From: Kitasatospora phosalacinea
Lineage (GTDB): Bacteria > Actinomycetota > Actinomycetes > Streptomycetales > Streptomycetaceae
Assembly (NCBI RefSeq): GCF_000717185.1
Contig: NZ_JNYE01000095.1
Location: 1-30,870, forward strand
DNA length: 30,870 nt
Direction of reading: 5' to 3'
Shown: positions 1 through 8,596 of the stretch, in pieces
How the letters are laid out: every line of letters starts with the position of its first letter
How positions within the stretch are numbered: the first letter of the stretch is position 1
Position numbers and translations under genes: made by a program
The notes under the pieces: model-generated
Database searches by the model: none
What the model saw: only the letters and a program-made list of their open reading frames with translations
What the model was told of the DNA's origin: nothing

Positions 1-262
1 CTCTCCTCCTGACCTCTGAAGATCAGGATGATCAGACGACTGCGAGGTGGGTCCCATTTGATCCGCCGTTCAGCGGTCAGCTTTCACCCGGCGCCGACAG
101 CCGTGGCCCTGGCTGGACTGTGGTGCCGGACCGACGCCTCTCCGGGAGCTGTCCACCGGAATCCGATGGACCAGCGAATCGGTCGTAGTTAGGCTGGATC
201 GGCCAGATCGGACACCGCCGCTCGGCTGATCGCGGGGTCGGGCTGTGCAAGGAGGGGACGCC

Positions 263-2017
263 GTGGGTGATCTCGATACCGGAGACGCGACCCGTCCTGA
301 TGGGCGAACGTCAAGTGCTGAAACACTCCGCCTTCGGGCTGCGACACGTGCCCTGCGGCTTCATCTGCGCGAGTTGCCCTGTGTTGTGCACTATGAGGAC
401 GAGGGTGACCTGTTCTTTGCCGAGTCGGCGTTTCCCTTCGCGAGATTCTGCTACGAGAGCGCTGAGTCTCTGATCGGTGCCAGCTTTGGCGGGACCGTCA
501 TGGGTGCATTGGCTAGGAGCGTCTTCGTTGACGGCCTCCGGTGGCAGTGGATCGGAGAGGCCCCTGACGAGCGAAGAGCAGCGCTACTTGGGAGCATGCT
601 GGAGGAACGCAACACGATCCTGGCGAGTCTCGAACGTCACGAGGCCACCTGTCCGATCCTGCCGCGCTGGTTCGCGCCGCTGCTTGAGGTGACTGATCTG
701 ACGGGAGGGTCGCCCCAGTGGTGGCAAGCACCGTCGATGCCGGCGGAGAATGAGCTCATCGACACGTTCTTGGCTAGACCAGCTGAGGATGCTCTGCCTT
801 CGGGTGATGCGGTGCAGGATCTTCTCTCATCAGCACGGCAGCTGCTTGGTCTCGCAGGGCTGCGAGGCGCAGTGATGGTCCTGGCCCATGCGGGCCACGG
901 GAACCTTCTCGGTCTCGAAAGCAGCCTTGCCGAGGGAGGTGTGCCCGGTCATGATCTCCGTCCGGACCATGAGGCGCTGTTCATGCACACGGCTGCGGTG
1001 GGTGTGACGGTCACCCTGCTCGGAGTATGTGCGGCAGCCCCTGAGAGCTGGCCGGAGGAAGTCGACCAGAAGACGTTCCTCGAGGAGGCACTGCGGTTGA
1101 CTCGAGAGGTGGCTGACGCGGCTACCTCGTTGCACGGCCTGGGTGCGGCATCTGCTCCGACAGGTAAGCAGAAGATCAGGTTCACAACCACTCGATCGGA
1201 ATTTCTGCGCGGCTCAGTCGTTGTCGGTGTCGAGGACCTGCTGCCTGACATCAATGACGCCGGGCCAGTGGTCGCTGCAGCCGAGCTGTACGAGCAGCAT
1301 GTCCGAAGTTGGCACACGAGCCCGTATTTCGGTAATCCGAAGCTCGCCTCTGTCTTGGCCTACCTCGGAGGCCATTCCTTCTTCGAGACTGTGATGTCCA
1401 TGATCGACAACGCTCCGGTGGCAGCGGTTTTCGCTGCCCGGATGCTGTTGGAGGAAGCCGCCCGGCTTCGTTGGCTGACCTCTGAGGCCGGCAGTGACGA
1501 TGAGTTCGCCCAGCGTTCGAAGCGGTACTTCGATGAGTTCCGATCGCGCAAGAAGGCGACTATCTCGCTGCTAACCGGGAATGGGGTGCGGCAGCAAGTC
1601 GCCAAGAAGCTCTTCGAATTTCCGGACAACGTGGTCGAGGGACCTACCGATATCGCTAAGGGTCGCGAACCGCTTCCGTCGATCGAGAGCATGCTCAGGG
1701 CGTTGGGTGACCCCTACCCAGAGCCCGGTTGGATGTGTGTTGCTTATAGCTTGCTCAGCCAGGTCACCCACAGCACACCCATCGGCGTCCTGCATCTGAC
1801 TCGCAACCGTAATGACGGTGTCCAGTTTGGCCAGCTCACGCCCGAGATGTTGAGCCTCACCCTGGATGTCGCGTGCCTCGGCAGCGCTCACCTGCTGGGC
1901 ACGGGCTCCATCCTCCTCACTGGCGGTAGCGCCGAGGCGGCAGCGTACGACCTAGAGCTGCATCGGCGCGCGTATGCCGTGCACAACGCGGCCCGGTTGG
2001 TCCATGGCTTGGATTAG
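263..2017 (+). CDS. Unknown 584-aa protein
   Basis: I do not recognise this protein with certainty. The chosen start is the GTG at 263, because AAGGAGG at 249-255 sits seven bases before it; an in-frame GTG at 245 is upstream of that ribosome binding site. The product is soluble-looking, with no signal peptide or clear membrane segment. The C-terminal third has a helical stretch containing ARMLLEEAARLRWL and, further on, YSLLSQVTHS. That layout recalls DUF5677-like proteins, which have a conserved Tyr/Ser-rich helix ending in a His, but this is a weak resemblance. GC is lower than in the chromosomal genes to the right. It faces the small XRE gene at 2112-2393 and is the first gene of the accessory region. 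A defence or stress role would be a guess from location only. Confidence 0.75.
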   Translation: MGDLDTGDATRPDGRTSSAETLRLRAATRALRLHLRELPCVVHYEDEGDLFFAESAFPFARFCYESAESLIGASFGGTVMGALARSVFVDGLRWQWIGEAPDERRAALLGSMLEERNTILASLERHEATCPILPRWFAPLLEVTDLTGGSPQWWQAPSMPAENELIDTFLARPAEDALPSGDAVQDLLSSARQLLGLAGLRGAVMVLAHAGHGNLLGLESSLAEGGVPGHDLRPDHEALFMHTAAVGVTVTLLGVCAAAPESWPEEVDQKTFLEEALRLTREVADAATSLHGLGAASAPTGKQKIRFTTTRSEFLRGSVVVGVEDLLPDINDAGPVVAAAELYEQHVRSWHTSPYFGNPKLASVLAYLGGHSFFETVMSMIDNAPVAAVFAARMLLEEAARLRWLTSEAGSDDEFAQRSKRYFDEFRSRKKATISLLTGNGVRQQVAKKLFEFPDNVVEGPTDIAKGREPLPSIESMLRALGDPYPEPGWMCVAYSLLSQVTHSTPIGVLHLTRNRNDGVQFGQLTPEMLSLTLDVACLGSAHLLGTGSILLTGGSAEAAAYDLELHRRAYAVHNAARLVHGLD

Positions 2018-2111
2018 GAAGAACCCACTAACGGTTACAAGCTTCGGCAACAAAGCTTGGCGTTCATTCTTGGTGGCGGTTCAGCGAGGTCGAGGATGAA
2101 CTGGCATAACT

Positions 2112-2393
2112 TCAATTATCTTCGTCAAAGACGACAAGCAGCGAAGATGGTTCGGCCTCAAGGCCGCGCGCAAGGTTGAGCAACGTGACCAAGCTTGGAT
2201 TCCGCTGGCCGTGCTCGATGTAGACAACGCCGCGGAAGCTGAGACCGCTTCTGCTTGCCAGTTCTTCAAGGGTGAGCCCACGATCCTTGCGCAGGCGCCT
2301 CAGGTGCATGCCGAAGGCATGGAGCTGAGGCGCCTGGAGGCTTTGATGGCGACACGGGTTCGACTCGAACATCGACACCCACTTGACTGCCAT
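2112..2393 (-). CDS. XRE-family helix-turn-helix regulator (93 aa)
   Basis: The central 55 residues form a Cro/C1-type helix-turn-helix: LRRLRKDRGLTLEELASRSG, then a recognition helix and VYIEHGQRNPSLVTLLNLARGLE. This is the full domain, followed by a short acidic tail, so the protein is probably just a DNA-binding domain. The ATG at 2393 has no good ribosome binding site; the ATG coding residue 8 or the one just before the HTH (GMHLRRL) are alternatives. It is convergent with the unknown gene at 263-2017 and divergent from the IS3 OrfA. Such stand-alone XRE proteins commonly repress neighbouring restriction or mobile genes. Its target here is not evident. Confidence 0.8.
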   Translation of the reverse strand: MAVKWVSMFESNPCRHQSLQAPQLHAFGMHLRRLRKDRGLTLEELASRSGLSFRGVVYIEHGQRNPSLVTLLNLARGLEAEPSSLLVVFDEDN

Positions 2394-2486
2394 GAACAGC
2401 TGTGCATAATCGGCGCTGATCGTGGTTTCAGACTGTTAACCTCAGGCCAGGCCGTCGGTGGAGCTGGCTCTTCGAGAGGAAGCGCC

Positions 2487-2810
2487 ATGCCTGCCCGGAG
2501 GAAGTACCCGGCCGAGCTGATCGAGCGCGGAGTTCAGCTGGTGATCGAGCGGAGGCGGGCGGATTCGGGGCGCGCGGGGGTCGTCCGCGAGGTGGGGGAC
2601 CTGCTCGGCATCCATCCGGAGGTTCTGCGCCACTGGGTCAACAAAGCTGACGCTACGGCGACGTGGGAGTCGCGAGCACCAACTGGCGATGCCGAGCGGA
2701 TGCGCCTACTTGAGGCGGAGAATGCGAATTTGCGCAGAATCAACAGCATTCTCAAGTCGGCAGCCGCGATCTTCGCGGCAGAGATTGAGCATGGAACTTC
2801 TGCAAGCTAA
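2487..2810 (+). pseudogene. Orphan IS3-family transposase OrfA
   Basis: The ATG at 2487 follows GAGAGGA at 2474-2480. The 107-aa product begins MPARRKYPAELIERGVQLV and has the IS3 OrfA plan: an HTH region (VGDLLGIHPEVLRHWVNKA), then a leucine-zipper-like helix (MRLLEAENANLRRINSILKSA) ending FAAEIE. In intact IS3 elements OrfA overlaps OrfB, the DDE integrase, and the two are joined by frameshifting. No OrfB follows. After the TAA there are only about 170 bases with a hairpin before the convergent restriction gene. No terminal inverted repeats were recognised. The reading frame is intact, but without OrfB it cannot move by itself, so it is best seen as an IS remnant. Confidence 0.75.
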
Positions 2811-2862
2811 ACGAATCTTAGTGATTCGCTGGCCTCGGCGCGCAAACCCAGGGTCGCTGAGA

Positions 2863-2906
2863 GCCACCCCTGGGCCCGTCCTGCAATTTGGAAGGGCCCA
2901 GGTGGC
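2863..2906. terminator. Hairpin between convergent genes
   Basis: Arms 2863-2877 (GCCACCCCTGGGCCC) and 2894-2906 (GGGCCCAGGTGGC) pair over 13 bp with a two-base bulge and a 16-base loop. It lies between the OrfA stop at 2810 and the stop of the restriction gene at 2980, so it could end transcription from both sides. There is no long T tract, which is normal in this group. Confidence 0.55.
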
Positions 2907-2979
2907 GGCTACTCATCTTTGTCGAGCTCGCTGCCCGGGGATCTGGGATGACAACCGAGATCCGTTGCCAAACGTTGAG

Positions 2980-5900
2980 CTATGCCCGTTCGTCAAGCCG
3001 AATAGAATGCGCCGAGTCTGCGATTTTCAGGTAGTTTGCGTCGAGATTCTTCCCGAGCAGCGCAAGCGCTGTGAGCCTGCGCGCGATCGTAGTGAAAGTG
3101 CGGGCCTCAGCGGGGGTCAGATCCCGGCCGAGAACGCGCTCTTCGCGATAGCTCAGCCACTTGCGCAGTACCTGAAAGCCACCAATCTTGTAGTCCCAGG
3201 CTGCTTCAGGTACCCCTCTCCACCAAACATGGTCGTTCAGGTAGATATCGAGCACCTCCTCGCCTAGGGCATCCCGACTTTCCTGAGTCAGCCCTTCGCT
3301 GTCAACGGCAGAACGCTCGCGGACATCATATTTTCCGGAGCCTGGCATTACAGCATGTGGCTGAACTGTGCCCCAGCCGGCGGTGACAGCCAGATCCCCA
3401 TTGCCAGGATTCACGGGCTTACCGTCAGTGCGTTCGATAGTAGCGACAGTCCGGAGGTAGGGGTCATGCGGGGAAGCCGCGGCAGCTACATCTGGGTTAA
3501 GCAGAAGTGCTACCTGCTCGCCGAGCGCAGCGGACTCGCGGAGGCCCTCGTTGGTGTTGGGCAGGGGGATGTGAGGCCAGTCGGAGCGTACTGCTTTTCC
3601 GTTCTGTTCGACATAGAGCGGAGAGGATCCGATAGCAAGCGCATGCAGCCAGATAAGCATGGCACTGTCCTTGTTGGTTTCGGCATCTTCGATGCCGAGC
3701 TGCCGCAAGTAATCCATCGCGCCGCCGGAGAGGTTCGGCCGCCAATCTGCGGATGACTCATCGGCATCTAGATCGAACAGTGACGGAGTGTCATCGGGTT
3801 TCTTCGACTTGGCAGAAAGCCAGAACGGAATGGCATATGCGTCGGTGAAGAGGACTTTCTGGTCTACAAGGACATCAGAAAGATGGATAGCTGCACCATC
3901 GAGTGCCCGTGGAGCGTTGCGGCGGACCATCAGAAAACGGGAGGATGTTTTTGCGGCAGCAACGAGAAGTGGCCGAGATTCGTTCCATAGCTTGGCCTCG
4001 GTCTCGGCGTAGGCGTATCGCATGTCGAGCGGGCGGAACTGGAACCGTTGGATATGCTGCTCGTCGAACGGATTCTTTTCTAGCATGCGCTTGCGGACCT
4101 TCTCAGGGTCGAAGCGCGCGAATTTCGTGGCGAGCCGAGGGTCGACCTGCGAAATTGGGACGTTGGGGTCCAGGTAATTCTTGATGCGAGCGCTCAAGGC
4201 ATCTCGGTCACCGTCGATCAAAGCGAACTGACGGTTCTCGTTCAATCCGAGCATGGGGTCCTTGGCACACAGCTCGTTGACGGCAGGCCAATCTGCGTAC
4301 CCCTGGCGTGAGGTCCAGCGCACCAGACGGAACCAGTTGTCCTTGTCTGGCGTGAGGGGTTCATAGTGGGGGCCGGCGTTGGGATCGCCTGTGACGGCAG
4401 CGAGCTGTTCGCGCTTGTCTTGCCCCCAAAAATCGCGATACCGGACCATCGTTGGCGAGCTGGCATGGTCGCTGGTTCGGACGAGCATGCTGATGGCCAC
4501 GCCGCGCGTGATACCTGCAGGGTTCAACCGCGTGCTGAAAATGGACGGGTCCTTGCCACCGGCAGGGGTCTTCTTTCCCGTCTCACGACTATCGCCATTT
4601 AGATGATCGACGGTGACATCGTTGAACTCATCCAGTAGGCGCTTTCGCATGATGACAGATGACGGGTCGCCGAGCCATGATGAATTACTGATGAAGCAGA
4701 TGATACCCTTACCGGTCTGTTCCGCAATGCGACGCTCGGCGATGCGAAAGAAGCGGACGTAGAGGTCGTCAAGCTTGTTTTTGGTGATATCCCAAGGCTT
4801 TTCGGAAAGTCTGGCCTTGTAGGGCTCAACGAGCCCGCCTTCCTCGTCTCCTGACACGCCAGCGAATCCATTATAAGGAGGGTTGCCGAGGACAACGAGG
4901 ATTTGCTGATCGCGCTTAACGGAGCGGGCCGCATCTCGCTCTGCGGAAAACTCGGTAAATGGGAGCACGGGATGCTTATTGTCGTCGACCCAGCCGGTCA
5001 AGGCATTGGTTAGATATACGCTGGCGCGCTCCCCGGAATTGGCGTCGAGCGGAACGCCCAGGCGCTGCAAGGCGATCCCGATCCTGAGATGTGCGACGAC
5101 AAACGGTGCGGGTAGCAATTCGAAGCCGTGGATGCGTGACAGGACTGCCTGCTTAGCCTCCGCTGCGACGAGCCCGTCGCCGCTTTGCTCCTTCAAAGTG
5201 GTCACTATTTTTTCGAGGACAGCGGTTAGGTACGAGCCGGTGCCTGTACATGGATCAAGCACATGTACCTTTGGGTCGGCAAGGCCGAGGGGAAGTCCTA
5301 TCTGCGTGCGTAGCGCGTGGTCGACGCGGTCTACCATGTAGCGCACGACCTCAGGAGGTGTGTACCAGACGCCGAGCTCGCGACGAAGCTCGGGATCATA
5401 TTCCTGAAGGAATGGCTCGTAGAAGTACTGGACAGCCTCAGCCGCTTCGAAGCGCTGGAAGAACAGTTTGCGGTCCACTCGCGCAAGGACATCGTCTGTC
5501 CAGTCGAGCACCTCGTCCAGTCCCACTGGTAGGTTTGCCGGGGTGGCCAACTGCTGGAAAAGAACGCGGACCATCGGAACTGAGAGTGTCCACTGAGCCT
5601 GGCGCCAAGTGAAGCGCTTGGTACTCTGTTCCGACTGCTGTTCTGACCAGTATGCCCACGAGGAAAAGACGCCGTAGAACAGTGTCTGGACGAGTGCTGA
5701 GCGGAAGAAGTGGTCGCCATCCTTGCCCTCAAAGCGCAAGCCCAGGGCTTCTTCCAGCGAACTCCTCAGGGTCGCGAGCGTCTCGACATCGCCCGCCTGC
5801 TCGACCCGCGATAGCCCGGTTCGTGCGTAGGCGGCCAGGAACCACGCAAGGTCGGCAGGAGCACTCAGAGGTGCATCGCCCTGAAGCGCTCGCTTGAGGT

Positions 5901-6453
5901 AGTCGAGGAAGTCGGCGCCCTTCGACTTTTCGATTTCTTTGGGATCAAGAGCCCAGAACGATTTCTCATCGGGCGCAACGGTGAATCGTTCGCCTGTCTG
6001 AGCCTCGCCGTCGGAATCCAAGCGAACGATTACGAAATCGCGGTATGTGCAAACTAGGACTTTGCCGTAGCGCTCCAAGTAACGCTTGACTTGGGCGGAT
6101 CTTGCGACTCGAAGGACATCTTGTGACACCCCCTTGACTTCCATGACTCCGCGTTCAGGCGCACGCGACGCCATCGCGGAATCCCCGGCCTCGGCCACGG
6201 CCTGGCCTGCGATGAACAGGCCACCATCCGGTACCCCGGCACCGCGATTCTTGGTGGTCAGGACGCACGTGACCACCGGAGTGAGGGTCTTCCCTACCTC
6301 GTTGAGTAGCGCTTCTAGCTGCCCATAGTAGGAGGTCTCTGGGGCGGCCTCGCCGGTTGAGTGGATCGCCTTTAGGCGTTCGAGGTATGTACGTAGGGTG
6401 ACCACGAGGGCCATCGTATTACCGGCAGCCGCACACCGAGAAGGATCGGTCAT
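2980..6453 (-). CDS. Single-chain type ISP/IIG-like restriction-modification enzyme
   Basis: The 1157-aa protein joins a nuclease, an adenine-N6 methyltransferase and a specificity domain. Near the N-terminus PD at residues 75-76 and EVK at 105-107 fit a PD-(D/E)xK nuclease. The methyltransferase has a motif X-like segment (GVWYTPPEVVRYMV, about 361-374), SAM-binding motif I DPCTGTGSYL (400-409) and catalytic NPPY (524-527). The C-terminal part contains DHVWWRGVPEAAWDYKIGGF and KWLSYREERVLGR, typical of the type ISP C-terminal specificity domain. Classical type ISP enzymes such as LlaBIII also carry a superfamily 2 helicase between nuclease and methylase; here only about 250 residues separate them and no helicase motifs are seen. 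Organisation is therefore closer to type IIG. The ATG at 6453 has only a distant AGAAGG; residue 14 (MALVVTL) is an alternative start. Lower GC than the core suggests transfer. Role: methylates its site and cuts unmodified DNA, most likely phage. Confidence 0.88.
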   Translation of the reverse strand: MTDPSRCAAAGNTMALVVTLRTYLERLKAIHSTGEAAPETSYYGQLEALLNEVGKTLTPVVTCVLTTKNRGAGVPDGGLFIAGQAVAEAGDSAMASRAPERGVMEVKGVSQDVLRVARSAQVKRYLERYGKVLVCTYRDFVIVRLDSDGEAQTGERFTVAPDEKSFWALDPKEIEKSKGADFLDYLKRALQGDAPLSAPADLAWFLAAYARTGLSRVEQAGDVETLATLRSSLEEALGLRFEGKDGDHFFRSALVQTLFYGVFSSWAYWSEQQSEQSTKRFTWRQAQWTLSVPMVRVLFQQLATPANLPVGLDEVLDWTDDVLARVDRKLFFQRFEAAEAVQYFYEPFLQEYDPELRRELGVWYTPPEVVRYMVDRVDHALRTQIGLPLGLADPKVHVLDPCTGTGSYLTAVLEKIVTTLKEQSGDGLVAAEAKQAVLSRIHGFELLPAPFVVAHLRIGIALQRLGVPLDANSGERASVYLTNALTGWVDDNKHPVLPFTEFSAERDAARSVKRDQQILVVLGNPPYNGFAGVSGDEEGGLVEPYKARLSEKPWDITKNKLDDLYVRFFRIAERRIAEQTGKGIICFISNSSWLGDPSSVIMRKRLLDEFNDVTVDHLNGDSRETGKKTPAGGKDPSIFSTRLNPAGITRGVAISMLVRTSDHASSPTMVRYRDFWGQDKREQLAAVTGDPNAGPHYEPLTPDKDNWFRLVRWTSRQGYADWPAVNELCAKDPMLGLNENRQFALIDGDRDALSARIKNYLDPNVPISQVDPRLATKFARFDPEKVRKRMLEKNPFDEQHIQRFQFRPLDMRYAYAETEAKLWNESRPLLVAAAKTSSRFLMVRRNAPRALDGAAIHLSDVLVDQKVLFTDAYAIPFWLSAKSKKPDDTPSLFDLDADESSADWRPNLSGGAMDYLRQLGIEDAETNKDSAMLIWLHALAIGSSPLYVEQNGKAVRSDWPHIPLPNTNEGLRESAALGEQVALLLNPDVAAAASPHDPYLRTVATIERTDGKPVNPGNGDLAVTAGWGTVQPHAVMPGSGKYDVRERSAVDSEGLTQESRDALGEEVLDIYLNDHVWWRGVPEAAWDYKIGGFQVLRKWLSYREERVLGRDLTPAEARTFTTIARRLTALALLGKNLDANYLKIADSAHSIRLDERA

Positions 6454-6824
6454 TTGTCCGATATGCCGACCTTCTGTAACTCGGCCGCTGCCAGCATCAC
6501 GTCACCCGCGTGCCTGACGTGCCGACAGCATCGAGCCAAGATCGGAGCTGGTAGATCGCAGCTCCAACTTGGCTCACCTGACTTACGTGGTCTTGGGCTA
6601 CTGATCTGCCGTGCTGGTTGACAGCACTGGCTAGATAACAACGGCTCCGTTCGAGCCTCTGGCGATGGCAGCTGGTCGCGATGGTTCGGATACGGTGCGA
6701 GCGCGTGGCTGCGAGGTGCCGGCATCGGGGTGCGGCAAGGGCACTCCATGTTCGGATCTGGTGCGCTAGAGTGCCCGCCCTGGGACACCGTCGGCTCCTG
6801 CGCGGCCGGCAGGGAGGGGCGATC
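6454..6824. promoter_or_regulatory. Divergent intergenic region with two inverted repeats
   Basis: This 371-base gap separates the divergent restriction gene and nucleotidyltransferase gene and must hold both promoters. A two-part hairpin spans 6533-6575: GAGCCAAG pairs with CTTGGCTC and GGAGCT with AGCTCC, around a ten-base loop. A smaller palindrome, GTGCTG/CAGCAC, is at 6611-6627. TAGAGT at 6767-6772 would be a good actinobacterial -10 for the rightward genes, but I see no matching -35. On the minus strand a 15-codon frame from ATG 6497 (MLAAAELQKVGISDK) ends with a TGA at 6452-6450 that overlaps the restriction gene's ATG. It may be a leader peptide or the tail of a lost gene. No other gene is supported here. 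Confidence 0.4.
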
Positions 6825-7337
6825 TTGATTCCCGAGCTGACCGTGGCCGGGGTGCTGCCGCCGGGTCGACACCTTGCCACCTTCGCCGAGATAGACGAGC
6901 TGTTCGTCAAGCAGGCGCCCCATGCCGACCGGCGCCGTCGCATCTTCCGTGCGTTCGAGATCTACATGGAACAGGTAGCCGACGTGCTGCCCAGCGGTTC
7001 CGTGTGGCTGGACGGCGGCTTCTGCACGTACAAGAGTGAGCCCCCCAAGGACATGGACCTGGCTCTGCTTGTCGACCGGGCCCACACTGCAGGACTGAGT
7101 CCTGAGGGCTGGGAGAAGCTGGACAGCCTGCGCACCCTCCAGGGGGTGTACTCGCAGATGCCGAAGACGCTCGCGGAGCGCGTGCAGCCTATGGGCGGTC
7201 TGATCGACAGCTTCATCGTGGTGGCTGGCGAGCCCGCCCTAGAGGACTATTGGCATGGCCTATGGTCGAGCGTCAAAGGCCCGGACGGAGAGATCATGGC
7301 AGGACAGGTCAAGGGCTACCTGGAGGTGATCTGGTGA
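6825..7337 (+). CDS. DUF6932-like nucleotidyltransferase-fold protein
   Basis: The start chosen is TTG at 6825, preceded by AGGGAGGGG at 6811-6819; the open frame continues upstream but that part is Arg/Cys-rich and looks non-coding. The 170-aa product has GGFCTYK at residues 64-70 followed by KDMDLALLVD, that is a Gly-rich loop plus D77 and D79. This is the metal-binding pattern of DNA polymerase beta-type minimal nucleotidyltransferases (MNT), and the short PPKDMDL context resembles DUF6932. MNT proteins often pair with a second protein in toxin-antitoxin or defence modules, either modifying the partner or an RNA end. The stop overlaps the start of the next gene by four bases (GTGA), so the two are almost certainly co-translated. 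The substrate is unknown. Confidence 0.7.
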   Translation: MIPELTVAGVLPPGRHLATFAEIDELFVKQAPHADRRRRIFRAFEIYMEQVADVLPSGSVWLDGGFCTYKSEPPKDMDLALLVDRAHTAGLSPEGWEKLDSLRTLQGVYSQMPKTLAERVQPMGGLIDSFIVVAGEPALEDYWHGLWSSVKGPDGEIMAGQVKGYLEVIW

Positions 7338-8302
7338 CCAGCAGTGTCCAGGATTCCTGGGAGCGCGCCTTCGCGAGTGTTCAAGGAGACGACCCGCTCT
7401 CGCGCCTGGCCCGGGAGAGCCTCCAGTCCTCGGCAGCCAGGTTTCCGGGACTGGGCCTGGGCGCGACGGCGGCCACTCAGGGCCTGATGTTCCGCATCGC
7501 GGACTCCGAGGCCCCGGGAAGCCCGATCTCTGCGAACGACGCCGGCGACTTCCTTCAGCGTCTCCAACGTGCCGTGGCCCGGCTGGCCAAGGCCCGTCGG
7601 GCTCGCCTTGCCGACGTCGCCAGGCTGCTGCCGCTGGACCTTGACCTTGCCCGCCTCAACGTCAGGGCAACGGCCATGGGGTCGCTCATTGTCGACTTGG
7701 TCCCGCAAACTGCGTCAGAGACGGCCGACGGCAGCGAAAATCTTCTCCCTGCGGGCTCGTCCTGGGCTGAGATCGGGGCTATCGAGCTCGTGCGGGCTCT
7801 ACCGGAGAACCCCAACGACGAGGCATCGCTGGATTCTCTGACAAGCGCCTCCCCGGTGGTCAGGCGTGCAGTTGCCGACCTGATCCACGGGCTGCCGAAC
7901 CCCAAACTGAACATTGACTTCACCCTTCGGCAGAGGTCCGGCGAGAAGCTCACCTCCTGTCTCACCGCCCCCCAAGCCAATATTCTCCGGGAGCGCCTGG
8001 ACTCCGTCCGGGAGGAGCGGCAGGTCGTCCGCATGCGTGGGCGCCTCGACGGTCTTCGGACCAGGCGGCAGATCTTCTACTTTGAGACCCCCGCGGGCGG
8101 CGAGATCCACGGCTACGTGGACGACTCCCTCATGTCAGCAGTCAAGGAGAACCTCGACGCCCAGGTCGACGTCGCCTTGGAGAGCTTCGTCAACAGGTCC
8201 GGCTCCGGCAAGGCAAGCCAACGCCGATACCGGCTGATCGAGGTAGCGGGACAGATCTCTCAGATGCCCCCCGAAAGCGACTTCGGCGCCGAGGACGGCT
8301 GA
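7334..8302 (+). CDS. Unknown partner protein of the nucleotidyltransferase
   Basis: The GTG at 7334 overlaps the TGA of the upstream gene, and TGGAGG around 7321-7326 serves as ribosome binding site. The 322-aa product is soluble, rich in Arg and Leu in the first half, with a basic helix RAVARLAKARRARLADVARLL. The second half has shorter segments resembling beta strands, including VRMRGRLDGLRTRRQIFYF and GGEIHGYVDDSLMSAV, that could form an OB or SH3-like barrel. I recognise no named domain and no catalytic motif. Coupling to an MNT-type protein suggests a two-component module in which this could be the effector, the neutraliser or an RNA-binding partner. The assignment to a system is inference from arrangement alone. 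Confidence 0.7.
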   Translation: MTSSVQDSWERAFASVQGDDPLSRLARESLQSSAARFPGLGLGATAATQGLMFRIADSEAPGSPISANDAGDFLQRLQRAVARLAKARRARLADVARLLPLDLDLARLNVRATAMGSLIVDLVPQTASETADGSENLLPAGSSWAEIGAIELVRALPENPNDEASLDSLTSASPVVRRAVADLIHGLPNPKLNIDFTLRQRSGEKLTSCLTAPQANILRERLDSVREERQVVRMRGRLDGLRTRRQIFYFETPAGGEIHGYVDDSLMSAVKENLDAQVDVALESFVNRSGSGKASQRRYRLIEVAGQISQMPPESDFGAEDG

Positions 8303-8596
8303 CTTCGCGGGCGGGCTCAGTTCCGTCCACTTGACCTGCATCGTGCGTGTGGCCGCTGTCGGCGCTGGGGCGTCTGCGCTCAGACACAAGCGACAGTCGT
8401 GACCACCGAGCCAGGCTTGCGATCTCGCAGTCAATGTCCATCGAAATCACGAACGTGACCATCCCACCGTCGGCGGTAAAGGCCGCAGGGTGTCCCGCCA
8501 GTGAATCACCTACCAGCGAAGGGCTCCAGGTCCTCATTCCTACACGTACGGTGTGGCCTGCCGGACGCGCCCGAGTGCCGTCAACGCCCGGTGCGC
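8303..8596. other. Intergenic stretch with no supported gene
   Basis: This lies between the rightward unknown gene and the leftward XRE region. Frames on both strands are open but show neither a good ribosome binding site nor a recognisable product. A minus-strand frame beginning MRTWSPSLVGDSL near 8540 has a weak TAGGA before its ATG, but runs on into the 3' part of the rightward gene, so I do not call it. No tRNA, hairpin terminator or transposon-end repeat was seen. Confidence 0.4.

Noticed and set aside
6450..7085. Minus-strand 211-codon frame upstream of the restriction gene
   Set aside because: Most of it overlaps the nucleotidyltransferase gene and looks non-coding; only its last 15 codons are noted as a possible leader.
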